DNA from: Lingula anatina
Taxonomy: Eukaryota > Brachiopoda > Lingulata > Lingulida > Lingulidae
Assembly: GCF_001039355.2 (NCBI RefSeq)
Contig: NW_019774580.1
Coordinates: 49,414 to 113,413, forward strand
Direction: 5' to 3'
Length of the DNA: 64,000 nucleotides
In this document: in pieces, positions 41,777 through 53,337 of the stretch
Layout: each line of letters opens with the position of its first letter
Numbering within the stretch: the first letter of the stretch is position 1
Position numbers and translations under genes: made by a program
The notes under the pieces: generated by a model
Database searches by the model: none
Seen by the model: only the letters and a program-made list of their open reading frames with translations
What the model was told of the DNA's origin: nothing

Positions 41777-44616
41777 ATGGAGAGCAAGACTGCAAGTTGC
41801 ACCAATGGGGATTTCACGGTGGAATCCTTGCTGGATAACAACAGATTGCTGAACTTGCCGCTAGGTGGCAGAGTGGACAAAGTGTACACCATCGGTTGCT
41901 TTGATCTGTTCCACGAAGGACACGTGAACTTGCTGAACAGGTGCAAAGCCCTTGGAAAACAGGTGATTCATTGTGTGGTGCAGATGTCTGAAAGTGTCGT
42001 TAACCACCCACCTCCAAAACCACTACGACCACTGTCACTTCCTAGCAACTAATGTTGAATATAGAATTCTTATCGTCATTTTTGTTCTTCTTATTATCAA
42101 TTCATTTACTTTTTATGGACTTTTTATTACCTAATTCGGCAAGACATCGTTGTACGCAGTATTTAAAGCGGGACATACGTCATAGCCATGTTATACGTGT
42201 AGTTAATATTTATTTGTCCAAGCCTTAAGGATTTGAGCAAATTCTCAAATTCTCATTCTAGCACTTCTGTTCTACTTCTATCCGGGACTCCTAGGTTAAT
42301 TCCGAATCTCTAATCAAATGATCCGTAATAAAACAAGTTTGACCAAAAGTTACCAGGACGTCCCATTATAATTCCAGCTCATAGTCGGTGTTCATGACAG
42401 TCGTAGCTGTTATAAAATGAAGCACAAGGTTCCCATTGAAACAATAGAGCAGCGGATGCTGAAAGTCAAGCAGCATGCGGATGTGGTAAGCAAAAATTCC
42501 ATTAAACAATTACTGATGACATCGTGTTTTAATGGGTCTCTTCTTCTTTTTATTTACAGTCTTTTCTTTCATTTTTTCTCAAACTTCATATATCGAAACA
42601 CATGTCGGATGCTTATATCCAAAAACATGATACATTTTTAGTAAATACATATCCACTCTTGATGAAAAAGTCCATTTAACGGATTAGTAAAATGGGAAAA
42701 TGCGTCGGGACGGGTAATCTTTGAGGTAATAGAGAGCTTTCGCAACTGCACGTTTAGGCGACCGACTACATTTAGCTATCCGTAACCGTAAAGTGACCAA
42801 CGTTTATTTTTTCGTGATTTCGCAGAAAGACCCGGTTAGCCTTTACGGATAGTCGAATTGTACAGTAGGCTGATATATGTTTCCCGTGCTGTAAGCAGAG
42901 ACGTTAAATTAGGTCATACGCCATTGGACAAGTTAGGTATTGTTTGCTGCACACGGGTCATGAACGAATAGGTATGATAAGCATGTATAGGAGTAAAAAA
43001 TCTTAAAATTACACACACCTCAGCATGGACCTCCTGCAAATGGCAGTTCAAGACGATGATGAGGAGTTGATATACGCTCTCCTTCGCGATAGACGTCAGA
43101 AAAGGCTAATAACCTATGATCCTGAATGGCCAAGTTTTACTTTGGGTACCCTTACTAACGATCAGTGTTTGAACGACTTTCGCTTTGAAAAGGAAGATGT
43201 ATTTCGCTTGGTAACGTTATTAGGACTTCCTGTCTTGATAACTGTAAGTAACAGATGCAGGTGCAGCGGACTTGATGCCTTATGTATGGTTTTAAGGAGA
43301 TTTTCGTACCCAAATCGACTGAGTGATTTGGAAAGATTTTTTGGTCGACCTGCATCGACCTTATCCGTGATCATCAATCACACTGTTGGTCTACTCTATG
43401 ACAGTCATCATCATCGTTTGGATACACTGGATAATCCGTGGATGGGTCCTGCACAACTTCAAATTTATGCTGATAAAATACATATAAAGGTGCGCCGCTG
43501 CAAAACTGCATAGGTTTTGTGGATGGCACGGTTCGTCCTATAAGCAGGCCAACACGCAATCAACGTGTATGTTACAATGGACACAAGCGCATTCACGCAT
43601 TGAAATTTCAATCAGTGGTGATACCTAGCGGGTTGATTACGCATCTTTATGGTCCTCTAGAAGGGCGAAGACATGATTGTGCACTGCTTCGTTTGAATGG
43701 ACTGATGGAACAAATGGAAGCTAGAGAGCTTACTGATAGGATTGGTCTTCCATACGCAATTTATGGAGATCCGGCTTACCCCGTTAGAAGGTATCTGTTG
43801 AGTCCCTTCAGAGGAGCAAATTTGAGTGCCGAAGAAGAAGAATTCAATGGGAGAATGTCATCTGTCGGGATATGCGTCGAGTGGGAGTTCGGAAACTTAT
43901 TGCGAAACTTTGCCTTCCTGGACTTTCGAAAGAATTTAAAAGTTCTGTTGTCTCCTGTAGCCAAGTACTACTTCGTAGGTGGTCTTCTGATCAACTGCCA
44001 TACCTGTGTGTACGGCAATCAGACCAGTCGGTACTTTCAGCTAGATCCTCCCACCCTGGAGAACTATTTAGCATGAAATGTACACGTGTAAATTGTGCGT
44101 ATGAAAAATTAAAGAGTAAAATCTAAAATTCATACAGCAAGAAAACATTTATTTAGATGAAATCTTGAAGAAAAAACTACTGTTTTAACAAAGATTCATC
44201 TCATGTGTATTTTGTAGGCAGCAAGAGCCTAGTATGTCAATTCAGTTTTTCTTTTTAACCAAAGACATATATAACCATCTCCATCATGTGTTTGTCTTTC
44301 TCAGTTTTAGCTTCTCGCTCTTTCTTTTCTAATTCAAAGCGTTCTTTCTCGAAGGCCAACGTGTCTTTCAGGTAACTGACGTTAATCTGCAGATGAATCA
44401 GTACGGCGCTTCTTAGTTGGCGGCATGTTGTCGCAATTTTCAGCTGAAAAAATAATCGTGTCACCAATTAATGCAGCGTTAGTTTTGTTGCTGATACAAT
44501 TAATATTAATCAATATTTCTCTTCCCAAAATTTCAGACTGAAATGCAGTTTAACCAAAAAATGTTGACGATAGTACAGACCCCTTGATAAGATTTAGAGG
44601 CCCGTATCTAACAGTG

Positions 44617-44668
<52 letters not shown>

Positions 44669-45323
44669 CGACTACTTCATTGTGTCTGCACTGGTTTAAA
44701 GGTTATTATGAACCGAGCAACGATGGGGCATGGATTTCCAGTATCGCATATAAACCGCTTCTATTAGGCTTCGTTCACATGCAATGTCTATTTTCTAAAT
44801 TCTATTTTCTATTCGCGGTATGTCTTATGATCACGGTCTGTGCCCTGAATATCCCGCGGCGTAATTACTGGCAGCGCGAGCCAGTTACTATACTCGCGCT
44901 GCCAGTAACTTATAGTAACTGGCTCGCGCTGCCAGTAATTACGCTGCGGGATATTCAGGGCACAGACCGTGATCATAAGACATACCGCGAATAGAAAATA
45001 GAATTTAGAAAATAGACATTGCATGTGAATGAAGCCTTAGTGTCTTATACTACTTAAATAAAGTCGAAATGCCAAGGGATTAACCGAATTAATCACTCGG
45101 ATCAGCCATAAAAGAGCTTTTAACTGCACTTCCTTTAAATTTTTGGTCGTAAACTTTACTTATCTGACCTACTTATTTCTCCAATTTTATATTCAGCATA
45201 GAAAGCAAGCAGAAAAATCCCCTAAAATATAATTTTTCGGGTTTTATGAAACATTTGGTCGACCTTCGTAGCAAAAAAAAAATTGAGTTCATCTGCATCT
45301 TTAAGATCCGATAACTTAATGTC

Positions 45324-45366
<43 letters not shown>

Positions 45367-45679
45367 GGTATTTTGCATTACAAGCCTGAACGCAGCTAAC
45401 TTCTTCACGTGCATCGTGCATCTTGAAAAAGGAGAAACAGCCTTGTTTGTACGAGGGGACGATGCACCGAATTTCCCATACCGCCACATAGTCGAGAACA
45501 TCATGCCCGTTGTTTTTTTACCTACAACACCGGGTATAAGCAGCACAATTCTTCGCACAGAGATATTTTCTAAAATACGAAAAGATAACGACGGGTATTT
45601 GAGTGACACAGCCTTGTCGTCGACGAGAGAAAGCGTTTCAAAGCGGATAAGGGTTAGAGCGAGGGTGAAGTCCCAGTAG
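41777..45679 (+). CDS. Single-domain CTP:phosphoethanolamine/choline cytidylyltransferase-like, gene 1
   Basis: Three exons: 41777-41962, 42378-42485 and 45368-45679 (201 aa). Cytidylyltransferases transfer CMP to an alcohol phosphate, as in CDP-ethanolamine or CDP-choline synthesis. Family signatures appear in order: VYTIGCFDLFHEGH (nucleotide-binding HxGH), GVHDSRSCYKMK (like VGVHTDEEI in PCYT1/2), IEQR.L.VKQHAD, VRGDD and TPGISSTILR (the GxSTT-type motif near the end). PCYT2 has two such domains and about 390 residues; this has one. The DE pair usual after GVH is replaced, so substrate specificity may differ. The tail is basic (SKRIRVRARV). Intron 2 is enlarged by a Harbinger transposon. 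It is divergently placed from the SWMWT ORF, as is gene 2. Alternatives: glycerol-phosphate or aminoethylphosphonate cytidylyltransferase. Confidence 0.75.
43025..44076 (+). pseudogene. Harbinger transposase (HARBI1-like), one frameshift
   Basis: The DDE nuclease of a PIF/Harbinger transposon. The first frame (43025-43513, from MDLLQMAVQDDD) holds the N-terminal helix-turn-helix-like region with FRFEKEDVFRLVTLLGLP. The second frame (to 44076) holds the catalytic core: first Asp in GFVDGT, second in IYGDPAYP, and the Glu in VEWEFGNL. The halves are joined by what looks like loss of one base at about 43485, just before KGAPLQNCIG; otherwise the 350-codon frame is intact. This is either recent decay or a sequencing error. 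It sits in intron 2 of cytidylyltransferase gene 1. Confidence 0.85.
44255..44467 (-). CDS. Possible C-terminus of the Harbinger Myb/SANT-like accessory protein
   Basis: A minus-strand ORF of 70 codons converging on the transposase, with a charged coiled-coil run (LAFEKERFELEKKEREAKTEKD) cut here by length. Harbinger elements usually encode a second protein with a Myb/SANT-like domain and such a C-terminus. No DNA-binding part is visible, so this is either a fragment or a terminal exon. Confidence 0.35.
   Translation of the reverse strand: MVTRLFFQLKIATTCRQLRSAVLIHLQINVSYLKDTLAFEKERFELEKKEREAKTEKDKHMMEMVIYVFG
44619..44665. repeat. (TA)n microsatellite
   Basis: Uninterrupted TA run in intron 2 of cytidylyltransferase gene 1. 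Confidence 0.95.
44767..45036. mobile_element. 270-bp near-perfect palindromic MITE (TTA-flanked)
   Basis: The left arm GGCTTCGTTCACATGCAATG runs to the centre at about 44900 and is mirrored almost base for base to CATTGCATGTGAATGAAGCC, with TTA on both sides (44764-44766 and 45037-45039). The centre has nested GGCAGCGCGAG/CTCGCGCTGCC repeats. TTA duplication indicates a Harbinger-type element, possibly mobilised by a transposase like the one nearby. ORFs on both strands reflect the palindrome. Confidence 0.88.
45324..45366. repeat. (TTA)n microsatellite
   Basis: ATT trinucleotide run ending two bases before the last exon of cytidylyltransferase gene 1, so it forms the polypyrimidine region of the acceptor. 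Confidence 0.95.
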
Positions 45680-47057
45680 AGGGCCCTGTAGTTCGTGAAA
45701 ATTCTCTTAACCGTATACCTGTTGAAGGCATCTTTATATTGAAAGACGTTTGGTTGTTATTCGTTGTTACTTTATTATTCCTTTATTATAAAAAGGATTG
45801 ATATTTTCATTACCGACATGTGTTATATGGAAGATGAAATATACAAAATGTGTTTTTGACTGACAAAAACATGGCCTCAATTCAGAACTACAGTGCATGC
45901 ATTTCGGGTTTTTTTGTTTTTTTTTTTTTTTGCAAGTTCAGATCATGGTCCATTGCAAAGCATATTACAATTAGTGTATTAAAGTCCAATGGCGAATAAC
46001 GTCAATGTCCGGTTGATAACCCCCGATTCTCTGGGTAACTTGCAAGTGATAAAAATGTGCAGAATATTACTGATATGACTAGAAAGTATCAGTAATTTAT
46101 GTTTATGCACCAGAAAGAGACGTTTTCCCCTTAATATAGCAAACATGTAGCTATGAAAAATCAGCTCTGCCCTTAATACTGCCAATAATGTCAACCTCTG
46201 ATATGTTCTAATGTACATATGGCAGAAAAATTGTTTTCAAGTTGCAACAATATGCATTGTTATATACTGTTTGTGCAAATATTAACAAACTGCTGTTCTT
46301 TTATAATAATCCTAAATATGTCATAGTTCCGTGTGTTTTGAAACCGTTAAAAATCCAGGCTCCAGTTTTATAAAGTGCTTTGCACTAACCAACGGTAAAA
46401 TCTTCTAAAAACTCGGTTAAATTTATACGTTATTTACAAGTAGATAAATTTCCTTTATGTCTCCTTATTTACCCAAGCGAAAATATAAGTAAAGGACAAA
46501 CACAAATATGGTTCGAAATTGGGCCGATAGAGGTCCCTCTAGTAAAAGAAAAGTGTTAGTTATTACATGGTATATTGCATTAGATAATGTCAATTTAATT
46601 AAAATTACGTAATGTTATAGCATAAAAAATAAATATCAAAACAAATAGTGCACATATTATCATTTGTGGGGTTGCAAAGAGGCCTTTTCGAGCCATTAAA
46701 CAGATTAAATCTAGGCTCCGTGGTTTAATTGCTAGTTCCTGCAGGGATGGCGCCTGTGGAGGCGGGTAGACCATCAAGGAATTAGTCGGCATTGCTTTTA
46801 AGTGGGTCAGCTATATTTGATCCGCGGATCTGATGGTCATTTCAAAGATTGTGTGCACACAATAAAATAAAACAATATTTTTTTAAAGTAACACCATGGG
46901 TTTTGGGGAAATTCCAGATATTGGCTGGATAACTTGTTCATAGCAACCAATCGCTTGTTAACATGTTTAAAACTGTTTTTTTTAACTGTCCTTTATACAA
47001 CACGATTTTAAACACCGTTCAGTAAACCTGTGTTTGGAGCATTAATTAGGCTTATTA
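45680..47057. other. Intergenic with a family 6 fragment
   Basis: Downstream of cytidylyltransferase gene 1. At 46680-46840 there is a truncated family 6 element (CCATTAAACAGATTAAATC, GGTAGACCATCA.GGAATTAG, TATATTTGATCCGCGGATCTG). Nothing else recognised. Confidence 0.5.
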
Positions 47058-47581
47058 CCTCCGCCAAGGAGGTTATGTTTTCACCTCTGTTTGCTTGTTT
47101 GTTTGTCATCAATATAACTCAAAAAGTTATGGGTGAATTTCGATGGAATTTTCAGGGTAGGTCAGAAATGGGTTAACTTAGAAGTGATTAGTTTTTAGTG
47201 GTGATCTGGATCAACAATCAATCAAAAATCAATAATCAGAAATAAAAAACTAAGTTATGGACCAATTTTGATAAAATTTTCAGGAACTGTCAGAAGTAGG
47301 CCAAGGAACAGGTGATTAGTTTTTGGTGGTGATCTGGATCAATTATCAATCAATAATCAGAAATCAGAAATCAAAATACTAAGTTATGGGCCGATTTTGA
47401 AGAAATTTTCAGGAACTGTCAGAAGTGGGCCAAGGAACAGATTATTAGTTTTTGGTGGTGATCTGGATCAATAATCAATCAATAATCAAAAATAAAAAAA
47501 CAAAATCATTATAGAATGAAAATTTAGGGGTGAAACGGCATTGGATGGAGACTTTGCTGCCTTGGCGGAGGTCTGCGCTCT
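47058..47581 (+). mobile_element. Element with CCTCCGCCAAGGAGG ends and internal tandem repeats
   Basis: Left end CCTCCGCCAAGGAGGTTATG, right end GCCTTGGCGGAGGTCTGCGC. The interior has three units of about 120 bp, each with AAGTTATGG.CC.ATTTTGA, TTTTCAGG and TTTTTGGTGGTGATCTGGATC. I recall closely similar repeats in many unrelated animal genomes; the class is not certain. A partial copy follows the N gap (48768-48908). Confidence 0.7.
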
Positions 47582-47954
47582 AGTTGGCTTTCATTAGGCT
47601 TACACGCGTATGTCGGCTAGTACCAAACGCCCTTTATAAAACTGGGCCCAGGTAAAGGGAAAGCAAGTGCCCAGTGGGCTAGACATGCAAGTGTGCACTC
47701 TGGGGCTATCATTTAATGAATAAAACTATGCACATGTAGGTCATGACCTTTAATGATTACGTTTATGTATGTCCCTTAAAGGCATTTGCATAGTACTTTT
47801 CACCAAAAAAAAATGTACTGCGTTTGCACAGGCTAATCACATATTACAATCATAGTTCCTTTGTATTGATAAGTGATTGACGTCAGGTTGCCATCAAGGC
47901 GGATAGAAGTCACAAAATATACATCCAGGACAATGTATCTGTGTCTTAATTTGC

Positions 47955-48207
47955 TTAGAAGGTAAAAGGGACAGCAGTTGCTAAGGCAGGTAAGGGGAAT
48001 GGAGACAACGACATGTTCTTCGTTTTAAAAACATCTGTAGATAGTTCTTTTGTATTTCTAACAAACGAAAGCCTCTCCAATGAAGTCACTGTGAAAGATG
48101 GTTCAATTAAAGTTTCTGTCTTTGATGTAGTCATCTTATTTGACTTCTCATGTATCGTAGAATAATCAGTCGTCGTCACAGTGTGTGTGAATGGCGTCAT
48201 GGTGTTG
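47955..48207 (-). pseudogene. SWMWT-family fragment cut by the gap
   Basis: The last ~84 codons of an SWMWT protein (MTPFTHTVTTTDY to ATAVPFTF), the same as the C-terminus of 49279-50199. It runs into the N gap and is likely an assembly copy. Confidence 0.7.
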
Positions 48208-48767
48208 NNNNNNNNNNNNNNNNNNNNNNNNNNNNNNNNNNNNNNNNNNNNNNNNNNNNNNNNNNNNNNNNNNNNNNNNNNNNNNNNNNNNNNNNNNNNN
48301 NNNNNNNNNNNNNNNNNNNNNNNNNNNNNNNNNNNNNNNNNNNNNNNNNNNNNNNNNNNNNNNNNNNNNNNNNNNNNNNNNNNNNNNNNNNNNNNNNNNN
48401 NNNNNNNNNNNNNNNNNNNNNNNNNNNNNNNNNNNNNNNNNNNNNNNNNNNNNNNNNNNNNNNNNNNNNNNNNNNNNNNNNNNNNNNNNNNNNNNNNNNN
48501 NNNNNNNNNNNNNNNNNNNNNNNNNNNNNNNNNNNNNNNNNNNNNNNNNNNNNNNNNNNNNNNNNNNNNNNNNNNNNNNNNNNNNNNNNNNNNNNNNNNN
48601 NNNNNNNNNNNNNNNNNNNNNNNNNNNNNNNNNNNNNNNNNNNNNNNNNNNNNNNNNNNNNNNNNNNNNNNNNNNNNNNNNNNNNNNNNNNNNNNNNNNN
48701 NNNNNNNNNNNNNNNNNNNNNNNNNNNNNNNNNNNNNNNNNNNNNNNNNNNNNNNNNNNNNNNNNNN
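48208..48767. other. Assembly gap (N run)
   Basis: 560 unknown bases between two copies of the same sequence. Confidence 1.
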
Positions 48768-49278
48768 ATTAGTTTTTGGTGGTGATCTGGATCAATAATC
48801 AATCAATAATCAAAAATAAAAAAACAAAATCATTATAGAATGAAAATTTAGGGGTGAAACGGCATTGGATGGAGACTTTGCTGCCTTGGCGGAGGTCTGC
48901 GCTCTAGTTGGCTTTCATTAGGCTTACACGCGTATGTCGGCTAGTACCAAACGCCCTTTATAAAACTGGGCCCAGGTAAAGGGAAAGCAAGTGCCCAGTG
49001 GGCTAGACATGCAAGTGTGCACTCTGGGGCTATCATTTAATGAATAAAACTATGCACATGTAGGTCATGACCTTTAATGATTACGTTTATGTATGTCCCT
49101 TAAAGGCATTTGCATAGTACTTTTCACCAAAAAAAAATGTACTGCGTTTGCACAGGCTAATCACATATTACAATCATAGTTCCTTTGTATTGATAAGTGA
49201 TTGACGTCAGGTTGCCATCAAGGCGGATAGAAGTCACAAAATATACATCCAGGACAATGTATCTGTGTCTTAATTTGC

Positions 49279-50199
49279 TTAGAAGGTAAAAGGGACAGCA
49301 GTTGCTAAGGCAGGTAAGGGGAATGGAGACAACGACATGTTCTTCGTTTTAAAAACATCTGTAGATAGTTCTTTTGTATTTCTAACAAACGAAAGCCTCT
49401 CCAATGAAGTCACTGTGAAAGATGGTTCAATTAAAGTTTCTGTCTTTGATGTAGTCATCTTATTTGACTTCTCATGTATCGTAGAATAATCAGTCGTCGT
49501 CACAGTGTGTGTGAATGGCGTCATGGTGTTGCTAGATAACGTCACAGTATCTGTAGATAACGTCACAGTATCTTTTGATAACATCATAGTATCTGTAAAT
49601 AACGTCACAGGATCGGTCCACATCCATGACGCATACGATATCATAATTGGTAAGCTTGTCTCGGACGGGGGATCATCAACCCACTTTGCTGACTCTCCGA
49701 ACCCTTGGAAATGAGTTGGGTGTGCATATACAATATTAGGCGCCGTCAGTTCTTCAAGAGAGTTAGCCTCAGCGATGTCATTTGACGTCTCCAGCGCTGT
49801 TCTCACAGCTGAGGCGGTAATTTTGTGTGTTGTTGTCCCGAGGGGCTCCAGAACAGTCATTTTCATCTCGTCAAAGGGTGTCGTAGAGTTAGAGCCAATT
49901 CTCATTGAAGGTGTCCACATCCAAGACCAAAAAGACACCATTATTGCTAGACTAGTGTCGGAGGGTGTGGCGTGCAACCAATCGGGTTCAGACGGTTTAG
50001 GCAGCACGGTTGATGATGCCTCAATAATGTTTGCCCCCGATATTGCACCTGTTATACAAATAGGGTGCAATGTTGCTGTTATCACTAGCAGTACTGTATA
50101 ATAATTCCAACACGTCATAATAACCAACGGCAATGCCATTTTAGCACAAAGTATAAGTTGCATGTCCATCCGTTGTATGTCTGTAAGGCTATCCGACAC
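49279..50199 (-). CDS. SWMWT-repeat protein 2, unknown family
   Basis: A 306-codon ORF, paralogue of 39340-40146. The start may be the first ATG (MSDSLTDIQRMD) or the ATG of MDMQLIL, which is the one shared with copy 1. Hydrophobic N-terminus (MQLILCAKMALPLVIMTCW, VLLVITATLHPI). Modules TPSDTSLAIMVSFWSWMWT and PPSETSLPIMISYASWMWT, both preceded by an acidic/aromatic stretch. Fewer seven-residue Thr/Ser units than copy 1, then a Thr-rich tail and ATAVPFTF. Between the copies the N-terminal hydrophobic part has changed many residues without indels while the middle is nearly identical, a pattern expected of coding sequence under uneven constraint. Small, apparently intronless, no known homologue recognised. 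Confidence 0.65.
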   Translation of the reverse strand: MSDSLTDIQRMDMQLILCAKMALPLVIMTCWNYYTVLLVITATLHPICITGAISGANIIEASSTVLPKPSEPDWLHATPSDTSLAIMVSFWSWMWTPSMRIGSNSTTPFDEMKMTVLEPLGTTTHKITASAVRTALETSNDIAEANSLEELTAPNIVYAHPTHFQGFGESAKWVDDPPSETSLPIMISYASWMWTDPVTLFTDTMMLSKDTVTLSTDTVTLSSNTMTPFTHTVTTTDYSTIHEKSNKMTTSKTETLIEPSFTVTSLERLSFVRNTKELSTDVFKTKNMSLSPFPLPALATAVPFTF

Positions 50200-51041
50200 A
50201 CCATACAGGTCTTACTGTGTCATGCGAGATCTATTTCGTGACAGTACAGCCATGCATTATCCTTAGCTTGATGTTGCAGCGGACACGCAGTACGAAGCTG
50301 GCCAATCTTGAATCAGTTGTACAGACCCGATGAAATATTACCCCAGGCATACTCAACATATTCAGAGGGCTCTCGATTACATACCATTGTGCAGTGCTGC
50401 GAATCAGGTATCAAGGTAGGAGGTAGGTTTAGGTGCATGCAATGTGCTTGAAGGTAGGCTGGTGATTTACCGTCCGTCTGTTAAGAAGACCGAATAGGGG
50501 TAAATATAGTACACCCTGAAAATAGAACAAAAGGCAAATTTCACTCGATGTAAATCTGGTACAAGGAACAGCTTCTTAAACAGTCTTACGACTACCGATT
50601 GAACACTTACATCAGATACATGTCGCTTGCGCGAAGACAACCTGCTCGTAAAAAAGCCAAAGATTATGCTTCAAATGCCTGGTGGGAAACATACACGGCA
50701 AAAATGAGGTAGAAACATCAATAGATAATTAACCGACACGTCAAATTTTGTCCAAAGAATCGTCATAACATTTTGAAGTACATTGTACCTCATCGTAGAT
50801 ATCGAGGTTTCATTTCTGATACTTGCCGGCCAGCATCAAACTTCAAATCTTCACATGTGCACCATGGACGTAGTGGCATAAGTGATGAAAGTTTACCACG
50901 CCCAACACACACGGTCCTATCACAGAGGCCTCTATACTGTGTAACAAAACTGTAACCATGTGATCGAACGCAATCACAAACGCGCATTTACCATCTAAAG
51001 TCACTGTGCCTCCATAATAGAACATGTGATGTAGTTTATAA
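50200..51041. other. Intergenic between divergent genes (unit 2)
   Basis: Upstream of SWMWT protein 2. A short ORF at about 50621-50713 (MSLARRQPARKKAK...) has no recognised family. Otherwise nothing. Confidence 0.4.
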
Positions 51042-51291
51042 GACCTCATTCCCATACTTAGATCGATCTAGCAGGATCGACCCATCTCCGAGGGTATCCT
51101 CGCTAAATTGCATTCAGATTAAGCGGCTAAGATGCCTGGCACGCCAACTGAAGCTGCTAAAGTATAGTTACATTGCCTCCTAACAGCTTCAGTAGGCGTG
51201 CCAGACATCAGAGACGCTTTTATAAAAGCTGAATGCAATTTAGCGAGAAACCCATAGGAGAGTAGATCGATCTAGGAATGGGAATGGGGTC
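51042..51291. mobile_element. Diverged MITE family 1 member
   Basis: GACCTCATTCCCATACTTAGATC to GATCTAGGAATGGGAATGGGGTC, with TAA before and TAT after. The interior shares CGCTAAATTGCATTCAG and its inverse CTGAATGCAATTTAGCG. Confidence 0.7.
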
Positions 51292-53337
51292 TATGACCCC
51301 CGTGCAGATCTTCACAAGGAAAAGGATAACGGACTCAGTAGAATATTTCACATAAACCCGATGTTTTGTGTGAGGATTGCTCGAAGCTGGCCTTGAAATT
51401 GCTGCAAACAGTGACTTAGCGGCATTAATATGCTACTTTTTTTTCCTCGGGATAAAGCCCCAACTCTAAAAACGCGTCCATCCATAAATCAAGCAGGCGG
51501 GGGTCAGTTTAGGTACGGGTCAACCACGCAAGTCTTGATAGCGATCTGAATTGCTAGATGCAGCAGACTTACCGAGAAGCATGCGAAATACCTAAGTGCT
51601 TTATATAATACGTAAGGGACATCTACACGTAGTAAACCACTGTGACCATGAACTTATATAAAACTGTAAGTATCCTTTTGCCATGTTACTTGAGTTAAAA
51701 AATCCAATGCATATTGACTATGTCACACTATTTTAATGTCCTCATTTCAAAAAACAAAATTGTTGTTCAAGTTCTCACCCCCCCCCAAAAAAAAAAAAAA
51801 AACTGGAACTATGCCTTAGTCCTTAAGGTTCAGTTTACTGTAGAGTTTCCATTCCTCTGAATCTAAAAAACCGCAAAATTGACAACACCACGCGTAAGAA
51901 TGCAAATGCAAAGCGCTAGCTCAAATTCGATCAAGAAGTATTTAAATACTCTCGCCATTTTGGCTAATGAATCTATCACCCGTCCATGATTGTAGAAGGT
52001 CGGCTTCTGAAACAGAAAACTACGGATTCTACGGGATACTGCGCGCGGCAAAGAATTCATTATTAAAAAGAAACACTGTTTATATGACGCTGGAATGAAG
52101 TCCCCCTACCTAAGTTACAGCGGATTGTTCAACTTCCACACGAACACCATGCACCAAATGGCTGATTCCTCTTGTACGCACTACGTATGGAGACCAGCAC
52201 TCACAGACTGAGTTGGTCCCATCCGACAATGTCAGTTGCAACAAAAAAAATTATCTATTGCTGGATATCAATCACCTAAAACTAAGCCAATCAGAGCGCA
52301 GAATTGCCCCTCCCTCCCACTTTCCACTCGGCCGACCACTAATTGAAAGTGCTCAATGTGGTATAAGAACAAAGGGTTGTGGGGCAGGAAGAAGACTTCA
52401 CCATAAAGATAAAGGTGTCAGTAGAAATCTTGTCATTTAGACTAGTACCAGTGTTCTGATCTTCCTATGAATAGAATTGACTTTTTGTGAAGTGGGCTAG
52501 TACACGGAGTATCCTTGGTAAGTATAACATGGACATTTGTCTCAAGAACATAAGTGGACGTTAACCCCCTCTGATAACATATTAAAAAGAAATTTAAAGT
52601 TGAATGTTCTGGTTTATCAGTAAAAAAATTAAGCTTTCAATGTGTGTCCCGATACATTCCAACTGACGTTAAAGAAAATTTTAATAATTTGCTTGCCGAT
52701 TTGATTTTTCTTTATTATTATTATACGTAGTCAAGTATTTGATTATAGCAAAATACCTATAGCCAAAGCTTTTCCTTCCAAAGTGTAAAAAAGATCTTTT
52801 TGAAGGGCAAATGATTTAAGAAGGGCAAATGATTTAAGGGATAACAATTATCTGTATGAAATCTATATTTCACGAGAAATACATTGTAAACAATTCATAG
52901 AAATATAATAAATTCCATTTTACCACCAAAACGGCAGTTATCACAATTATTCTGGAACCCGTGCTTGCCATCAGACCATGTAACCTCCATACTGTATATG
53001 TCTACCCACTGTATATTATCACTTATGAGAATGTTACAAAAAACTAAACTTTTGAGAAAAGAAACAAGAACTAACTTTAAATGTCGAAACAGATTTATTA
53101 ACTATTGGTAAACATGGGAAAATTGTTGTTTACCCAAGGGAAATCCATTTTCTGGCCAAAAGGAACAGTCGAAAACCCTTTTAAGCACAAGTCAATGAAC
53201 TGTTTTGATTGCTGTAAGGGGGGCTTGGCAGGGACTTGGAACATGGCAGTGCCTGAGTAGTTATGCAACCAATTTATAGCTCCGTCATTATCATTACAGA
53301 GTGCAGAAAAGTGCTTTGCACGTTGTTTGCAGTTTAA
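51292..53337. other. Intergenic, nothing recognised
   Basis: Low-complexity C/A run at about 51778-51801. Short ORFs at 51863-52060 (minus) and 52213-52440 (plus) show no family signature or splice partners. Confidence 0.4.

Larger units (their letters stand above)
47444..49531. repeat. Direct repeat flanking the second N gap
   Basis: 47444-48207 and 48768-49531 are essentially identical (offset 1324), one on each side of the gap. This is probably one locus represented twice, so the SWMWT fragment at 47955-48207 is not an independent gene. Confidence 0.9.

Noticed and set aside
44665-45024. ORFs of 109 and 71 codons on opposite strands sharing the same peptide
   Set aside because: Explained by the 270-bp palindrome.
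50773-50987. Overlapping 60-65 codon ORFs on both strands
   Set aside because: Short, overlapping, no conserved motif and no match in the paired unit upstream of the other SWMWT gene.
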